43,487 nucleotides of DNA, from assembly GCA_002737315.1 (NCBI GenBank), contig NSIH01000010.1:1-43487 (forward strand). The letters run 5' to 3'. Below the pieces are notes generated by a model that searched no databases, was not told the DNA's origin, and saw nothing but the letters and a program-made list of their open reading frames with translations. Position numbers and translations under genes: made by a program. This DNA is from Flavobacteriales bacterium (GTDB lineage Bacteria > Bacteroidota > Bacteroidia > Flavobacteriales > Schleiferiaceae). Each line of letters starts with the position of its first letter. The stretch's first letter is position 1. This document shows, piece by piece, positions 1 to 6,533 of this stretch.

Positions 1-219
1 CGATTTACTTTTATGGCTCCAATACCAGGCAATGGCGACCGCAGCCATAAGTACGTAGGGAATAGCCATGAGGTAGAGAATGCCCGCATTCAGGCCCGTC
101 GCTTCTGAGGATCCTGCCGCCTGACCCGACTCTGCCGTGGCCTTGCACATGGCGCATTGGGCCGATGCCCAGGTACTCCAAACCAAAGCGGCTATGAAAT
201 AGGCTGTTCTTCTGCTCAT
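1..219 (-). CDS. Small membrane protein with N-terminal CxxC, partial (3' end outside window)
   Basis: Seventy-three codons are visible; the gene runs off the window before its stop. It starts at 219, and its ATG overlaps the stop of the DUF420 gene (ATGA). The product begins with a signal peptide (MSRRTAYFIAALVWSTWASA), then QCAMCKATAES, a short Ser/Gly/Ala linker, and a membrane helix at about residues 48-68 followed by basic residues. The CxMC pair falls right at the predicted mature N-terminus, so it would face the periplasm at the membrane surface. It is the last visible gene of an oxidase assembly operon (CtaB, CoxIII, CoxIV, SCO, DUF420), which suggests an assembly or copper-handling role. 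That role is inferred from context; I know of no characterised homologue. Confidence 0.8.
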   Translation of the reverse strand, partial: MSRRTAYFIAALVWSTWASAQCAMCKATAESGQAAGSSEATGLNAGILYLMAIPYVLMAAVAIAWYWSHKSKS

Positions 220-767
220 TGGGGGTAGTATGGGGCCATAAATAGGTATACTAAAACTCCGGTCACGGCAACATACATCCAAACCGGAAAAGTCCACTTT
301 ACCCACTTTTTATGGGACGAAATTTGGTTGTTGAGCGCACGGTAGATGCTGAACATCGCCATGGGTAAAACCGGAACACTGAGCGTAATATGGGAAATTA
401 AAATAAAGAAGTACAGCGGTCGAATCCATCCTTGGCCTCCAAAGGTGGCGTCGGGGTTAGAGAGGTGACTGACTACATAGCTAATCAAAAAGACGGCAGA
501 CAGGGCAAATGCAGTGAGGTTAGCCAGTCGGTGGGCCGCAACATTCTTGGTCTTAATCATCCCAAACGAAACGAGCAGCAATACTGCAGTGGTTCCGTTA
601 AGCACCGCGTGAAAAAAGGGCAGGCTTCTCACATTGGCATTGCCCCACTGGATTTTCATTTCCTCGGGCAGCAGAAAGAGTGAAGCCACTGCTACGGGCA
701 CTATTACGGATAGTGCCACGATTAGGGGCACAAAAATGCGGTCTCTCGGATGCTTTGCCTGGCTCAT
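216..767 (-). CDS. DUF420 family membrane protein
   Basis: This 183-residue integral membrane protein has five predicted helices (about 11-33, 51-72, 81-102, 118-145, 158-181) and histidines inside or next to them (H53, H101, H126, H152), the pattern of the DUF420/YozB family. Family members are found beside cytochrome oxidase and SCO genes and are thought to help assemble heme-copper oxidases, but the reaction is unknown. The start overlaps the end of the SCO gene by 4 bp (ATGA), and its own stop overlaps the next small gene the same way, so the three genes are probably translationally coupled. Family assignment is good; function is inferred from context. Confidence 0.85.
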   Translation of the reverse strand: MSQAKHPRDRIFVPLIVALSVIVPVAVASLFLLPEEMKIQWGNANVRSLPFFHAVLNGTTAVLLLVSFGMIKTKNVAAHRLANLTAFALSAVFLISYVVSHLSNPDATFGGQGWIRPLYFFILISHITLSVPVLPMAMFSIYRALNNQISSHKKWVKWTFPVWMYVAVTGVLVYLFMAPYYPQ

Positions 768-1450
768 AATCCCATTTTTTCTTGGCGGTATTCCTTTACA
801 AGAACACGCAAGTCTTCTACGAGTTCATCGACCTGCACCGGCTGCGAAACATCGTAGGCACCCAAAATTTGGTTTTGATCGTCAAACCGGCTGCGCAGGT
901 TGCCATTCCAATCCACAATGACTGCCGACTGCGAATGCGTGAAGCCCCCGTCGGCATTGGAATCGGCCATAGCCGTCAGGTAATAGGCCTTGGCAAGCTG
1001 GTAAATCGCCTCCCGGTCGCCGGTAATGAATTTCCACTTCGGACTTTGATCCAAGCCAAACCGCTCCTTGTAGGCCTCGAGCACCTCGGGACTATCGGTT
1101 TCTGGGTCAATACTGAAGCTCACAAAAACAATGTCTTTAAAGGCAAACATGCGGTCGTGAGCCTGCTTGAGGTGAAAGTTCATCCCGGGGCAAACCGTGG
1201 GACAGCTCGAGAAAAAGAAGCTTACCACTGCGATTTTACCCTGCATGCTGTCGGCTGTCCATACTGATCCATTAGACTGTAGTAAAGAAAAATCCCTTAG
1301 GTCGCTGCCCACCGCAGTGGGGCCAGGCCCGAGGTTTTCAAGAGTTCGAAAGGTTACCGCCCCGCTAATGACCAAGGATCCGAGGTACATCGAAACCGGC
1401 AAAAGCAATAAAGCCGCCAAGACGAACTTTTTGGCGACGGTACTTGCCAT
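764..1450 (-). CDS. SCO1/SenC/PrrC-family copper chaperone
   Basis: This 228-residue protein has one N-terminal membrane anchor (about 8-32) and a thioredoxin-fold periplasmic domain. The copper ligands of the family are visible: C83 and C87 in SSCPTVCPG, and H172 in GGFTHSQS. SCO proteins deliver copper to, or reduce the thiols of, the CuA site of oxidase subunit II; the subunit II served here is CoxB at 24131-25156, in the other oxidase locus. It lies 3 bp after the CoxIV gene and overlaps DUF420 by 4 bp. Length and motifs are normal for the family. Confidence 0.93.
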   Translation of the reverse strand: MASTVAKKFVLAALLLLPVSMYLGSLVISGAVTFRTLENLGPGPTAVGSDLRDFSLLQSNGSVWTADSMQGKIAVVSFFFSSCPTVCPGMNFHLKQAHDRMFAFKDIVFVSFSIDPETDSPEVLEAYKERFGLDQSPKWKFITGDREAIYQLAKAYYLTAMADSNADGGFTHSQSAVIVDWNGNLRSRFDDQNQILGAYDVSQPVQVDELVEDLRVLVKEYRQEKMGL

Positions 1451-1453
1451 GCT

Positions 1454-1774
1454 TTAGTAACCGTAAACCTCAACCCCTTCGTAGAGAAGGATGAAGGTGA
1501 GGTAGGGAATCAAAACCAGAGCAGGCAGATAAATTGCCATCCGTAGGGACTGGGTTTCGTACTTGAGGTGCATAAAGTACTGCACGATATAGGCGGCCTT
1601 CACTAAGGTCAGTCCAATAAAAATCAAGTTCAGGATGCTTGTGCCCGCTAGGGGAAATAAAAGAAAGGTGGGTTTGATGATGCCCAAGGCTACCTCTACG
1701 CCGGTCACGACCAAGAGCAGCCAAAAAATATTCCAAATCCAACGGGTTCCTGCAGGAGAGCTTGAGTCTGACAT
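1454..1774 (-). CDS. Cytochrome c oxidase subunit IV family protein
   Basis: I chose the ATG at 1774 (MSDSSSPAG), which gives 106 residues and follows the stop of the upstream CoxIII gene by 2 bp. A longer reading from 1813 would run 37 bp into that gene and add an unlikely N-terminus. Three membrane helices are predicted (about 13-34, 42-66, 79-101), and the small size and hydrophobic pattern match the bacterial COX4 / cytochrome oxidase subunit IV family, an accessory subunit of the aa3 oxidase. The motif VQYFMHLKYE, typical of the family, is present near residues 64-73. Confidence 0.85.
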   Translation of the reverse strand: MSDSSSPAGTRWIWNIFWLLLVVTGVEVALGIIKPTFLLFPLAGTSILNLIFIGLTLVKAAYIVQYFMHLKYETQSLRMAIYLPALVLIPYLTFILLYEGVEVYGY

Positions 1775-1776
1775 AA

Positions 1777-2685
1777 CTAGACGAGGTAGAAAAAGGTGAA
1801 TACAAAAACCCATACTAAATCCACAAAGTGCCAGTACAAGCCCACTTTTTCTACCATTTGGTAGCTTTTGCGGCGCTCATAGGTTCCCAAAAGGACATTG
1901 TAAAAAATAATGATGTTGAAAATTACCCCCGAGAAGACGTGGAATCCGTGAAAGCCCGTAATGAAGAAGAAGAAGTTCGCAAACTGTCCCTGGCCGTATT
2001 CGTTGTGCTTCATGTTCGCGCCCTGCACCACCTGAGCATTTTGAATTAAGCGCAAGGACTCCGCGCGGGTTAACTGGGCATGACCCTTGCCCGGAGACTG
2101 AAGCACCAAACCTTCGTTGGCCTCAAAAGCCGTTTTGACCTCGCCTGAACCGAACTTCTCTAGGTGGTTGGATGCGTGTCCGGCCTCGCCATCAACGAGT
2201 TGGCTCAATGAAAGCACTTCTCCCGTTTGGGCTTCTGCCACCTTGAGCACGCGGCCGTCGGCAAGTTCAATCCCGCCCTTGTCTCCGATAATAAAATGGT
2301 ACCATTCCCATGCCTGCGAGCCAACAAAAATTAAACCACCCACAATGGTAGCGATCATCCACCATGCCACCGCGGTCTTTTTGAGTTGATGCCCTGCATT
2401 CACGGCAATCACCATGGTGACCGAGGACATGATAAGCACGAAGGTCATAAAGGCCACGTAGAGCAAGGGCTGGTCGCCCTCGATGCCTGGGAAGTGGGTG
2501 AAAACGTCTTCGGCAATAGGCCAGGTTGCTTCATGGCCAAAACGCATGAATCCGTATGCCGTCAAAAATCCGGTAAACGTCAAGGCATCAGAAACCAAGA
2601 AGAACCACATCATTAATTTGCCGTACTCGGCCTTCATGGGCTCATTGCCTCCAGACCAAGATTCTGTCGCAGCGGGTTGTGCCAT
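1777..2685 (-). CDS. Cytochrome c oxidase subunit III (long form with inserted loop)
   Basis: This 302-residue membrane protein of the heme-copper oxidase subunit III family carries family motifs: EWYHFI (127-132), FITGFHGFHVFSGV (241-254) and the C-terminal GLYWHFVDLVWVFVF. A hydrophilic stretch of about 100 residues (134-233) sits between the fourth and fifth helices and holds no recognisable domain. Subunit III binds CoxA and stabilises the proton-uptake side. A second, shorter subunit III-like gene lies directly upstream (2717-3283), and CoxIV follows 2 bp downstream. A TAATTTTG box at 2712-2719 could provide an internal promoter. Confidence 0.93.
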   Translation of the reverse strand: MAQPAATESWSGGNEPMKAEYGKLMMWFFLVSDALTFTGFLTAYGFMRFGHEATWPIAEDVFTHFPGIEGDQPLLYVAFMTFVLIMSSVTMVIAVNAGHQLKKTAVAWWMIATIVGGLIFVGSQAWEWYHFIIGDKGGIELADGRVLKVAEAQTGEVLSLSQLVDGEAGHASNHLEKFGSGEVKTAFEANEGLVLQSPGKGHAQLTRAESLRLIQNAQVVQGANMKHNEYGQGQFANFFFFITGFHGFHVFSGVIFNIIIFYNVLLGTYERRKSYQMVEKVGLYWHFVDLVWVFVFTFFYLV

Positions 2686-2711
2686 TTGTTTTGTAGTATT
2701 TATTGCTCGCG

Positions 2712-2719
2712 CAAAATTA
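2712..2719 (-). promoter_or_regulatory. Possible internal -7 promoter box before coxIII
   Basis: TAATTTTG matches the Bacteroidota TAnnTTTG box and lies 26 nt before the subunit III start at 2685. Its TAA is also the stop codon of the upstream gene, so the match may be chance. No clear -33 TTG is seen. Confidence 0.35.
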
Positions 2720-3283
2720 GCGCAGGATGATCAAAAACCCGAGCAAATAAAACCAAAGAAACCCTAGAAAATGCCAAAATTGAGCCCCCAAGGTGAAACG
2801 CAGCATTTTTGCTCCGACATAGTAGCCACGGGTGATGCGCCAAAGCATACGGCCGAGCACAATAAGACCCACGAGAATGTGTATCCAGTGGAACCATGTA
2901 ATGACGTAGAGCCAACTCGCCTCTGGCCGACTGCCGGGGCCGGTAAAAAATATGTTTTGGTCGGTAAGGGCGTTCCATCCAAAGACCTGAAAGAACGCAA
3001 ACAAGACAGCCATGATCAGGGTAAGAACCATTGGCAGACGTGCATCACCTCCCGACTTCACTTGATTTTGTGCCCGCATCAGGGCGACACTCGAAAGGGC
3101 AATCAAAGCCGCACTGAGGTAGAACCAAACAGGCAATTCTATGGTCTGCCACTGCGCTTTGGCAGAGAGTGCGGACCGCGCTACGACATAGCCTGAGGTC
3201 AGGCCGGCAAAAGACATGGCGATGCTCGCGAGTCCGATATAAAGTAGCGGACGAGCCGCTTTTTGCTGGGGAGTTAATTCCAT
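2717..3283 (-). CDS. Heme-copper oxidase subunit III-like protein (short form)
   Basis: This 188-residue protein has five predicted helices (about 13-34, 51-70, 83-103, 127-147, 165-186) and the subunit III signatures FHWIHILVGL (131-140) and FWHFLGFLWFYL (169-180). It lacks the long loop of its downstream neighbour. Tandem long and short subunit III genes suggest that the two polypeptides either join one oxidase or serve different assembly states; the sequence does not decide this. The start lies 3 bp after the stop of ctaB. Naming it a quinol or cytochrome c oxidase subunit from sequence alone would be unsafe. Confidence 0.88.
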   Translation of the reverse strand: MELTPQQKAARPLLYIGLASIAMSFAGLTSGYVVARSALSAKAQWQTIELPVWFYLSAALIALSSVALMRAQNQVKSGGDARLPMVLTLIMAVLFAFFQVFGWNALTDQNIFFTGPGSRPEASWLYVITWFHWIHILVGLIVLGRMLWRITRGYYVGAKMLRFTLGAQFWHFLGFLWFYLLGFLIILR

Positions 3284-3286
3284 AAT

Positions 3287-4141
3287 CTATGATGTAAAAC
3301 GATCGATGACCCAAATAGTTTGAACAAGCGGCAGGTAGCGTATCGTGCTGAACATTAATGCCCGTGCGGAGGCATCCTCGCGCCGGCTCCAATGCCGAAG
3401 GGCGTGGTAGAGTACATCAAAGCCCAGAAGGAGCGTCACCGCGGCAGCCCATGAACTAAGCTGAATCTGCCCGGCCAGTCCCCAAGCGGGAAGTAGAGAA
3501 ATCAAAATCATCCAGACGGTATAAAAGATAATTAGCCGAGTGGCCTGTGCATCCTTTTTACGGTTGGGAAGCAAGTAGTACCCCGCGCGAGCATAATCGT
3601 CGTAGGCCATCCAAGCAATAGCCCAAAAGTGCGGAAACTGCCAGACAAATTGGTAGGCAAAAAGCAAACCTGACTCGGGCCCGAAGGTGCCTGTTGCCGC
3701 CACCCATCCCAGCATGAAGGGAATGGCTCCTGGTATGGCCCCAACCAAAACAGCCCATGGCGACTTGGCTTTTAAGGGGGTATAAATCAGCACATAAAGC
3801 AGCAGGCTAAGCGCCCCAAATCCGGCGGTTTTAAGATTGAGCAACGCGAGTGCTGCGATTCCAATAATTCCAAAGGCAAGAGCCCAAAGCAGCGCGGTTC
3901 TGCGCGTCATCCGCCCGGATGGCAAAGGCCGGTTTTGGGTACGCAGCATAAGGGAGTCTTGCTGGATTTCCCATAGTTGGTTAAAGGCATTACTTGACCC
4001 GACCACGGCAAAGCCGCCTAAAACTAGAATCAGGAGTTCCAGAACCTGAACTTGGGGAGTGCCCAAAAGATAGCCCGCTACCGAGGAGAGGACGACCGAA
4101 AAGGCCAAGCGAAATTTCAGCAACAGCCCAAGATCATGCAT
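3287..4141 (-). CDS. ctaB: Protoheme IX farnesyltransferase (heme O synthase)
   Basis: CtaB (CyoE/COX10) attaches a farnesyl group to heme B to make heme O, the precursor of heme A for the aa3 oxidase. I start it at 4141 (MHDLGLLLKF), giving 284 residues and an 8-bp overlap with cysQ; a start at 4273 would add 44 non-membrane residues lying inside cysQ. The UbiA-superfamily motifs are visible: the first Asp-rich region NAFNQLWEIQQDSLMLRTQNRPL (51-73; N54, D62, R67, R71) and the second, FPHFWAIAWMAYDDYARAGY (169-188). About eight helices are predicted. The neighbouring oxidase subunits fit this role. Confidence 0.95.
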   Translation of the reverse strand: MHDLGLLLKFRLAFSVVLSSVAGYLLGTPQVQVLELLILVLGGFAVVGSSNAFNQLWEIQQDSLMLRTQNRPLPSGRMTRRTALLWALAFGIIGIAALALLNLKTAGFGALSLLLYVLIYTPLKAKSPWAVLVGAIPGAIPFMLGWVAATGTFGPESGLLFAYQFVWQFPHFWAIAWMAYDDYARAGYYLLPNRKKDAQATRLIIFYTVWMILISLLPAWGLAGQIQLSSWAAAVTLLLGFDVLYHALRHWSRREDASARALMFSTIRYLPLVQTIWVIDRFTS

Positions 4142-4979
4142 TGCCGCAAAGATAGGGAGCGCCACAGGCCATAAAGGGCGGGTTAAGTAGGTCTTCCTTG
4201 TTATACTGCAACGGAGCGCCTGCCTCCAAACCCTTGGGACCCATGACCAACTGGTAGAGCTCCATGCCTGCACCCTTTAGTACGGCATGACCTGCCGCAG
4301 TATCCCACTCCATGGTTGGTGCTGCCCTCGGGTAGGCATGAGCACTTCCCTCGGCAACCAGGGCAATTTTTAGCGAAGATCCCATGCTTACCCGATCAAT
4401 GGGACCGTGCAGCACCTCCCAACGGGCAATTAACTCTTCGGTCTCAGGATTGCCATGCGAACGACTGGCTACCACCGTGGTACGTATGGGTAGCCGGCCC
4501 GGAAGGCTCTGACCCTGCTGCCAAAACTCGCTCCATGGCAAACGCGTCATGGACTTGCGGCTGCCGTAACCAGGACCTCCGCAATAAAGCCATCCGAGCA
4601 CGGGGGCGTAGACAATGCCAAAGACAGGAGTTCCGCCCGACATCAAGGCCACGTTTATGGTGAATTCACCATTGCGCTTAATGAATTCCTTGGTTCCGTC
4701 TAAGGGATCTACTACCCAATAGGAATTCCAAGTTTTGCGCTCCTCAAAGGGAATATTACGCCCTTCCTCGCTCAAGACCGGGAATCCGGCTGCCAAAAGA
4801 ACAGGCTCAAGAATCGCATTGGCGGCATAGTCCGCGTCTGTTACTGGGCTTTGATCGCCCTTATACTCGACATTCATCTCCTTTCGGCCTTCGTAGACCT
4901 CTAGAATAGCATCGGCCGCGAGGTAGACGGCGCTCAAGACGCTGGGGCCCCATGCCAATGCTGTTTTGTCGAAGTTCAT
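4134..4979 (-). CDS. cysQ: 3'(2'),5'-bisphosphate nucleotidase, CysQ-like
   Basis: This 281-residue protein of the inositol monophosphatase superfamily removes a phosphate from 3'-phosphoadenosine 5'-phosphate, a by-product of sulfate activation. Metal-binding motifs are intact: the EE pair at 71-72 (LSEEGR), DPLDGTKEF (91-99) and EWDTAAGH (224-231), with the CysQ-like SSLK at 201-204. It is cytoplasmic. It is the first gene of the oxidase assembly run, overlapping ctaB by 8 bp, and lies only 12 nt past the tonB terminator. No clear TAnnTTTG box is visible before it. Activity on inositol phosphates cannot be excluded from sequence. Confidence 0.92.
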   Translation of the reverse strand: MNFDKTALAWGPSVLSAVYLAADAILEVYEGRKEMNVEYKGDQSPVTDADYAANAILEPVLLAAGFPVLSEEGRNIPFEERKTWNSYWVVDPLDGTKEFIKRNGEFTINVALMSGGTPVFGIVYAPVLGWLYCGGPGYGSRKSMTRLPWSEFWQQGQSLPGRLPIRTTVVASRSHGNPETEELIARWEVLHGPIDRVSMGSSLKIALVAEGSAHAYPRAAPTMEWDTAAGHAVLKGAGMELYQLVMGPKGLEAGAPLQYNKEDLLNPPFMACGAPYLCGNA

Positions 4980-4992
4980 AATGCCTTAAATG

Positions 4993-5014
4993 AAAAACCC
5001 CGGCGGAACCGGGG
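4993..5014 (-). terminator. Rho-independent terminator of the gcvH-vanZ-tonB unit
   Basis: On the minus strand CCCCGG-TTCCG-CCGGGG forms a 6-bp GC stem with a 5-nt loop, followed directly by TTTTTC. It begins 20 nt after the tonB stop and ends 13 nt before the cysQ start. Confidence 0.85.
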
Positions 5015-5034
5015 CTCTTTGAACCTATTGAGCC

Positions 5035-5733
5035 CTATTGCAGACGAGCATTGATGGGCAACGAGTAGCGCATACGCACGGACCGACCTCCAACTTTAGC
5101 CGGCGTCATTTTCGGGAACATGCGCACCACACGAACAGCCTCCTCGTCGAGAAGTTTGTCTACTCCACGGTCTACGGCAACATCGGCAATGCGCCCGTCC
5201 TTCTCAATGATAAAGGAGACCCAAACCTTTCCCTGAATGCCCATTTGCCTTGCCATCTCGGGGAACTCAAAGTTCTTACCGATGAATTGACGGGTCTTAA
5301 TGTTAAAGCAATTAAATCGCTCCTCTTCGGTGACCATGCCTTCACAACCGGGGAAGATCGGCTTATTCTCCACATTTACAAAGTTAAAAACCTCTTCAGC
5401 AGCCTCGACTTCCATGATTTCAACCGTGGCGTCTTCATCGATTTCAGTAGAAATCAAGTCGAGCTCTACGATATCAATTTTATTGTCTACTATTTTGAAA
5501 ATCTCAATAGTGGCAGGAGGCGGGGGGGGAGGAGGAGGGGGCGTGCGGTTGGTAACAAGCATGTCCTCTTCTTCGGTAAGAGCATCCAGGGCACCAAGAT
5601 CAATCAGGCCACCCTCGTAGGTACGCCACTCAAAGGCCATCCATGACAGTCCCAAAGCGACAACCAAGCCCAATTGAAGGAATAAGCCCTTGCGAGCATC
5701 AAGGTCTGACCTAAAGTTTTTACGAGGATTCAT
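5035..5733 (-). CDS. TonB-family energy transducer
   Basis: Starting at 5733 (MNPRKNFRSD), 1 bp past the vanZ stop, the protein has 232 residues: a short cytoplasmic tail, one membrane helix (about 16-35), a run of nine prolines (65-73), an acidic periplasmic spacer rich in Asp, Glu, Val and Ile (about 75-130), and a TonB C-terminal domain (about 150-232) with the typical GIQGKVWVSFIIEKDG and the EAVRVVRMFPKMTPA segment. TonB carries proton-motive force from ExbB/ExbD to outer-membrane receptors; no exbBD or receptor gene lies in this window. The proline run is encoded by a G-rich tract including eight consecutive G on the plus strand (5522-5529). Confidence 0.92.
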   Translation of the reverse strand: MNPRKNFRSDLDARKGLFLQLGLVVALGLSWMAFEWRTYEGGLIDLGALDALTEEEDMLVTNRTPPPPPPPPPATIEIFKIVDNKIDIVELDLISTEIDEDATVEIMEVEAAEEVFNFVNVENKPIFPGCEGMVTEEERFNCFNIKTRQFIGKNFEFPEMARQMGIQGKVWVSFIIEKDGRIADVAVDRGVDKLLDEEAVRVVRMFPKMTPAKVGGRSVRMRYSLPINARLQ

Positions 5734-5734
5734 A

Positions 5735-6130
5735 CTATTTAAGTTTGGGTATAAAGATACGTCTGCGAAGGAATAGGGCAAGAAGCGTACCCGATCCGAT
5801 TCCTAAAGAATTGGCGGTTACATCAGTCCAAGAAAAGATACGGCCTTCAGCAACAATAGGTTGAAGAATTTCTATCGCCAATCCGAACCCAAAACTTAAC
5901 AATGAAACCTTCCAGGGGCCTGCCGCAGATCGGCTGTAAAGCATAAGCAAGAACGAAATGCCCAAATAAGCTCCAAAATGAAGAAACAAATCCCTAAAGA
6001 ACAGGAACATACGGGGAAGTTCTGCACTGGGTTGAAGAGAATAGAAAAAAACAATGCCCGCCCATAAAAGAGCGAGCGAAAGCCAAAGATGCCGCATACG
6101 CAGCAGCGTATTTATGCTGTGGCTAGGCAC
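5735..6130 (-). CDS. VanZ-like family membrane protein
   Basis: This 131-residue protein has four predicted helices and the VanZ-family pattern: FRDLFLHFGAYLGISFLL (about 45-62), then an E-x2-Q segment (IEILQPIVAEGRIFSWTDVTANSLG, about 86-110) with its conserved Asp and Asn. VanZ itself is linked to teicoplanin resistance, but most family members have no known role; this one belongs to the stable Bacteroidota neighbourhood gcvH-vanZ-tonB. The ATG at 6130 overlaps gcvH by 8 bp; an alternative start at 6097 (MRHLW) is also plausible. Confidence 0.85.
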   Translation of the reverse strand: MPSHSINTLLRMRHLWLSLALLWAGIVFFYSLQPSAELPRMFLFFRDLFLHFGAYLGISFLLMLYSRSAAGPWKVSLLSFGFGLAIEILQPIVAEGRIFSWTDVTANSLGIGSGTLLALFLRRRIFIPKLK

Positions 6131-6503
6131 CCGTGAGTTTGCGGTAGGCGTCGGAGTCTAAGAGGGCCTCTACGTCTGCAACACTTGCAACCTTAACGCG
6201 GACCATCCAGCCCTGACCGTAGGGGTCCGTATTGACAAGATCGGGTTGGCTGTCAATGGCAGGATTTACCTCAATTACTTCACCGTCGATTGGTAGGTAG
6301 AGATCACTTACCGTTTTGACAGCCTCCACAGAGCCAAAAACCTCTTCTGCAGCGAGGGTCTCGCCTTGGGTTGGAATGTCGACAAAAACAATATCACCAA
6401 GCTCCCCTTGGGCAAAGTCAGTGATGCCAACAGTGGCGATTTCGCCTTCAAGGCGGATCCACTCGTGGTCTTTGGTGTAGCGTAGGCTTGTAGGGTATTC
6501 CAT
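6123..6503 (-). CDS. gcvH: Glycine cleavage system H protein
   Basis: GcvH carries the lipoyl arm that shuttles the aminomethyl group between the P, T and L proteins of glycine cleavage in the cytoplasm. With the start at 6503 (MEYPTSLRYTKDHEW) it is 126 residues, the usual length. The lipoylation site is K63 in GSVEAVKTVSDL. The chosen start lies exactly 4 nt after a TATATTTG box, whereas an upstream start at 6524 would lie before that promoter. The P and T genes are not in this window. It leads a gcvH-vanZ-tonB unit. Confidence 0.96.
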   Translation of the reverse strand: MEYPTSLRYTKDHEWIRLEGEIATVGITDFAQGELGDIVFVDIPTQGETLAAEEVFGSVEAVKTVSDLYLPIDGEVIEVNPAIDSQPDLVNTDPYGQGWMVRVKVASVADVEALLDSDAYRKLTGA

Positions 6504-6507
6504 GGCA

Positions 6508-6532
6508 CAAATATAGGAAGCCAAAGGGCCAA
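6508..6532 (-). promoter_or_regulatory. gcvH promoter
   Basis: The -7 box TATATTTG occupies 6508-6515 and is followed by TGCC and then the ATG at 6503, so transcription would start at or very near the start codon. A TTG at 6530-6532, 14 nt upstream, may be the -33 element. The promoter lies between the gcvH start and the sprA stop. Confidence 0.65.
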
Positions 6533-6533
6533 T

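Noticed and set aside
4142-4273. Longer ctaB N-terminus
   Set aside because: The 44 extra residues lie within cysQ and do not resemble the family; 4141 gives a normal CtaB.
5038-5646. Open frame of 202 codons antisense to tonB, with a Gly/Arg-rich end
   Set aside because: The Gly/Arg run is the complement of the TonB proline codons.
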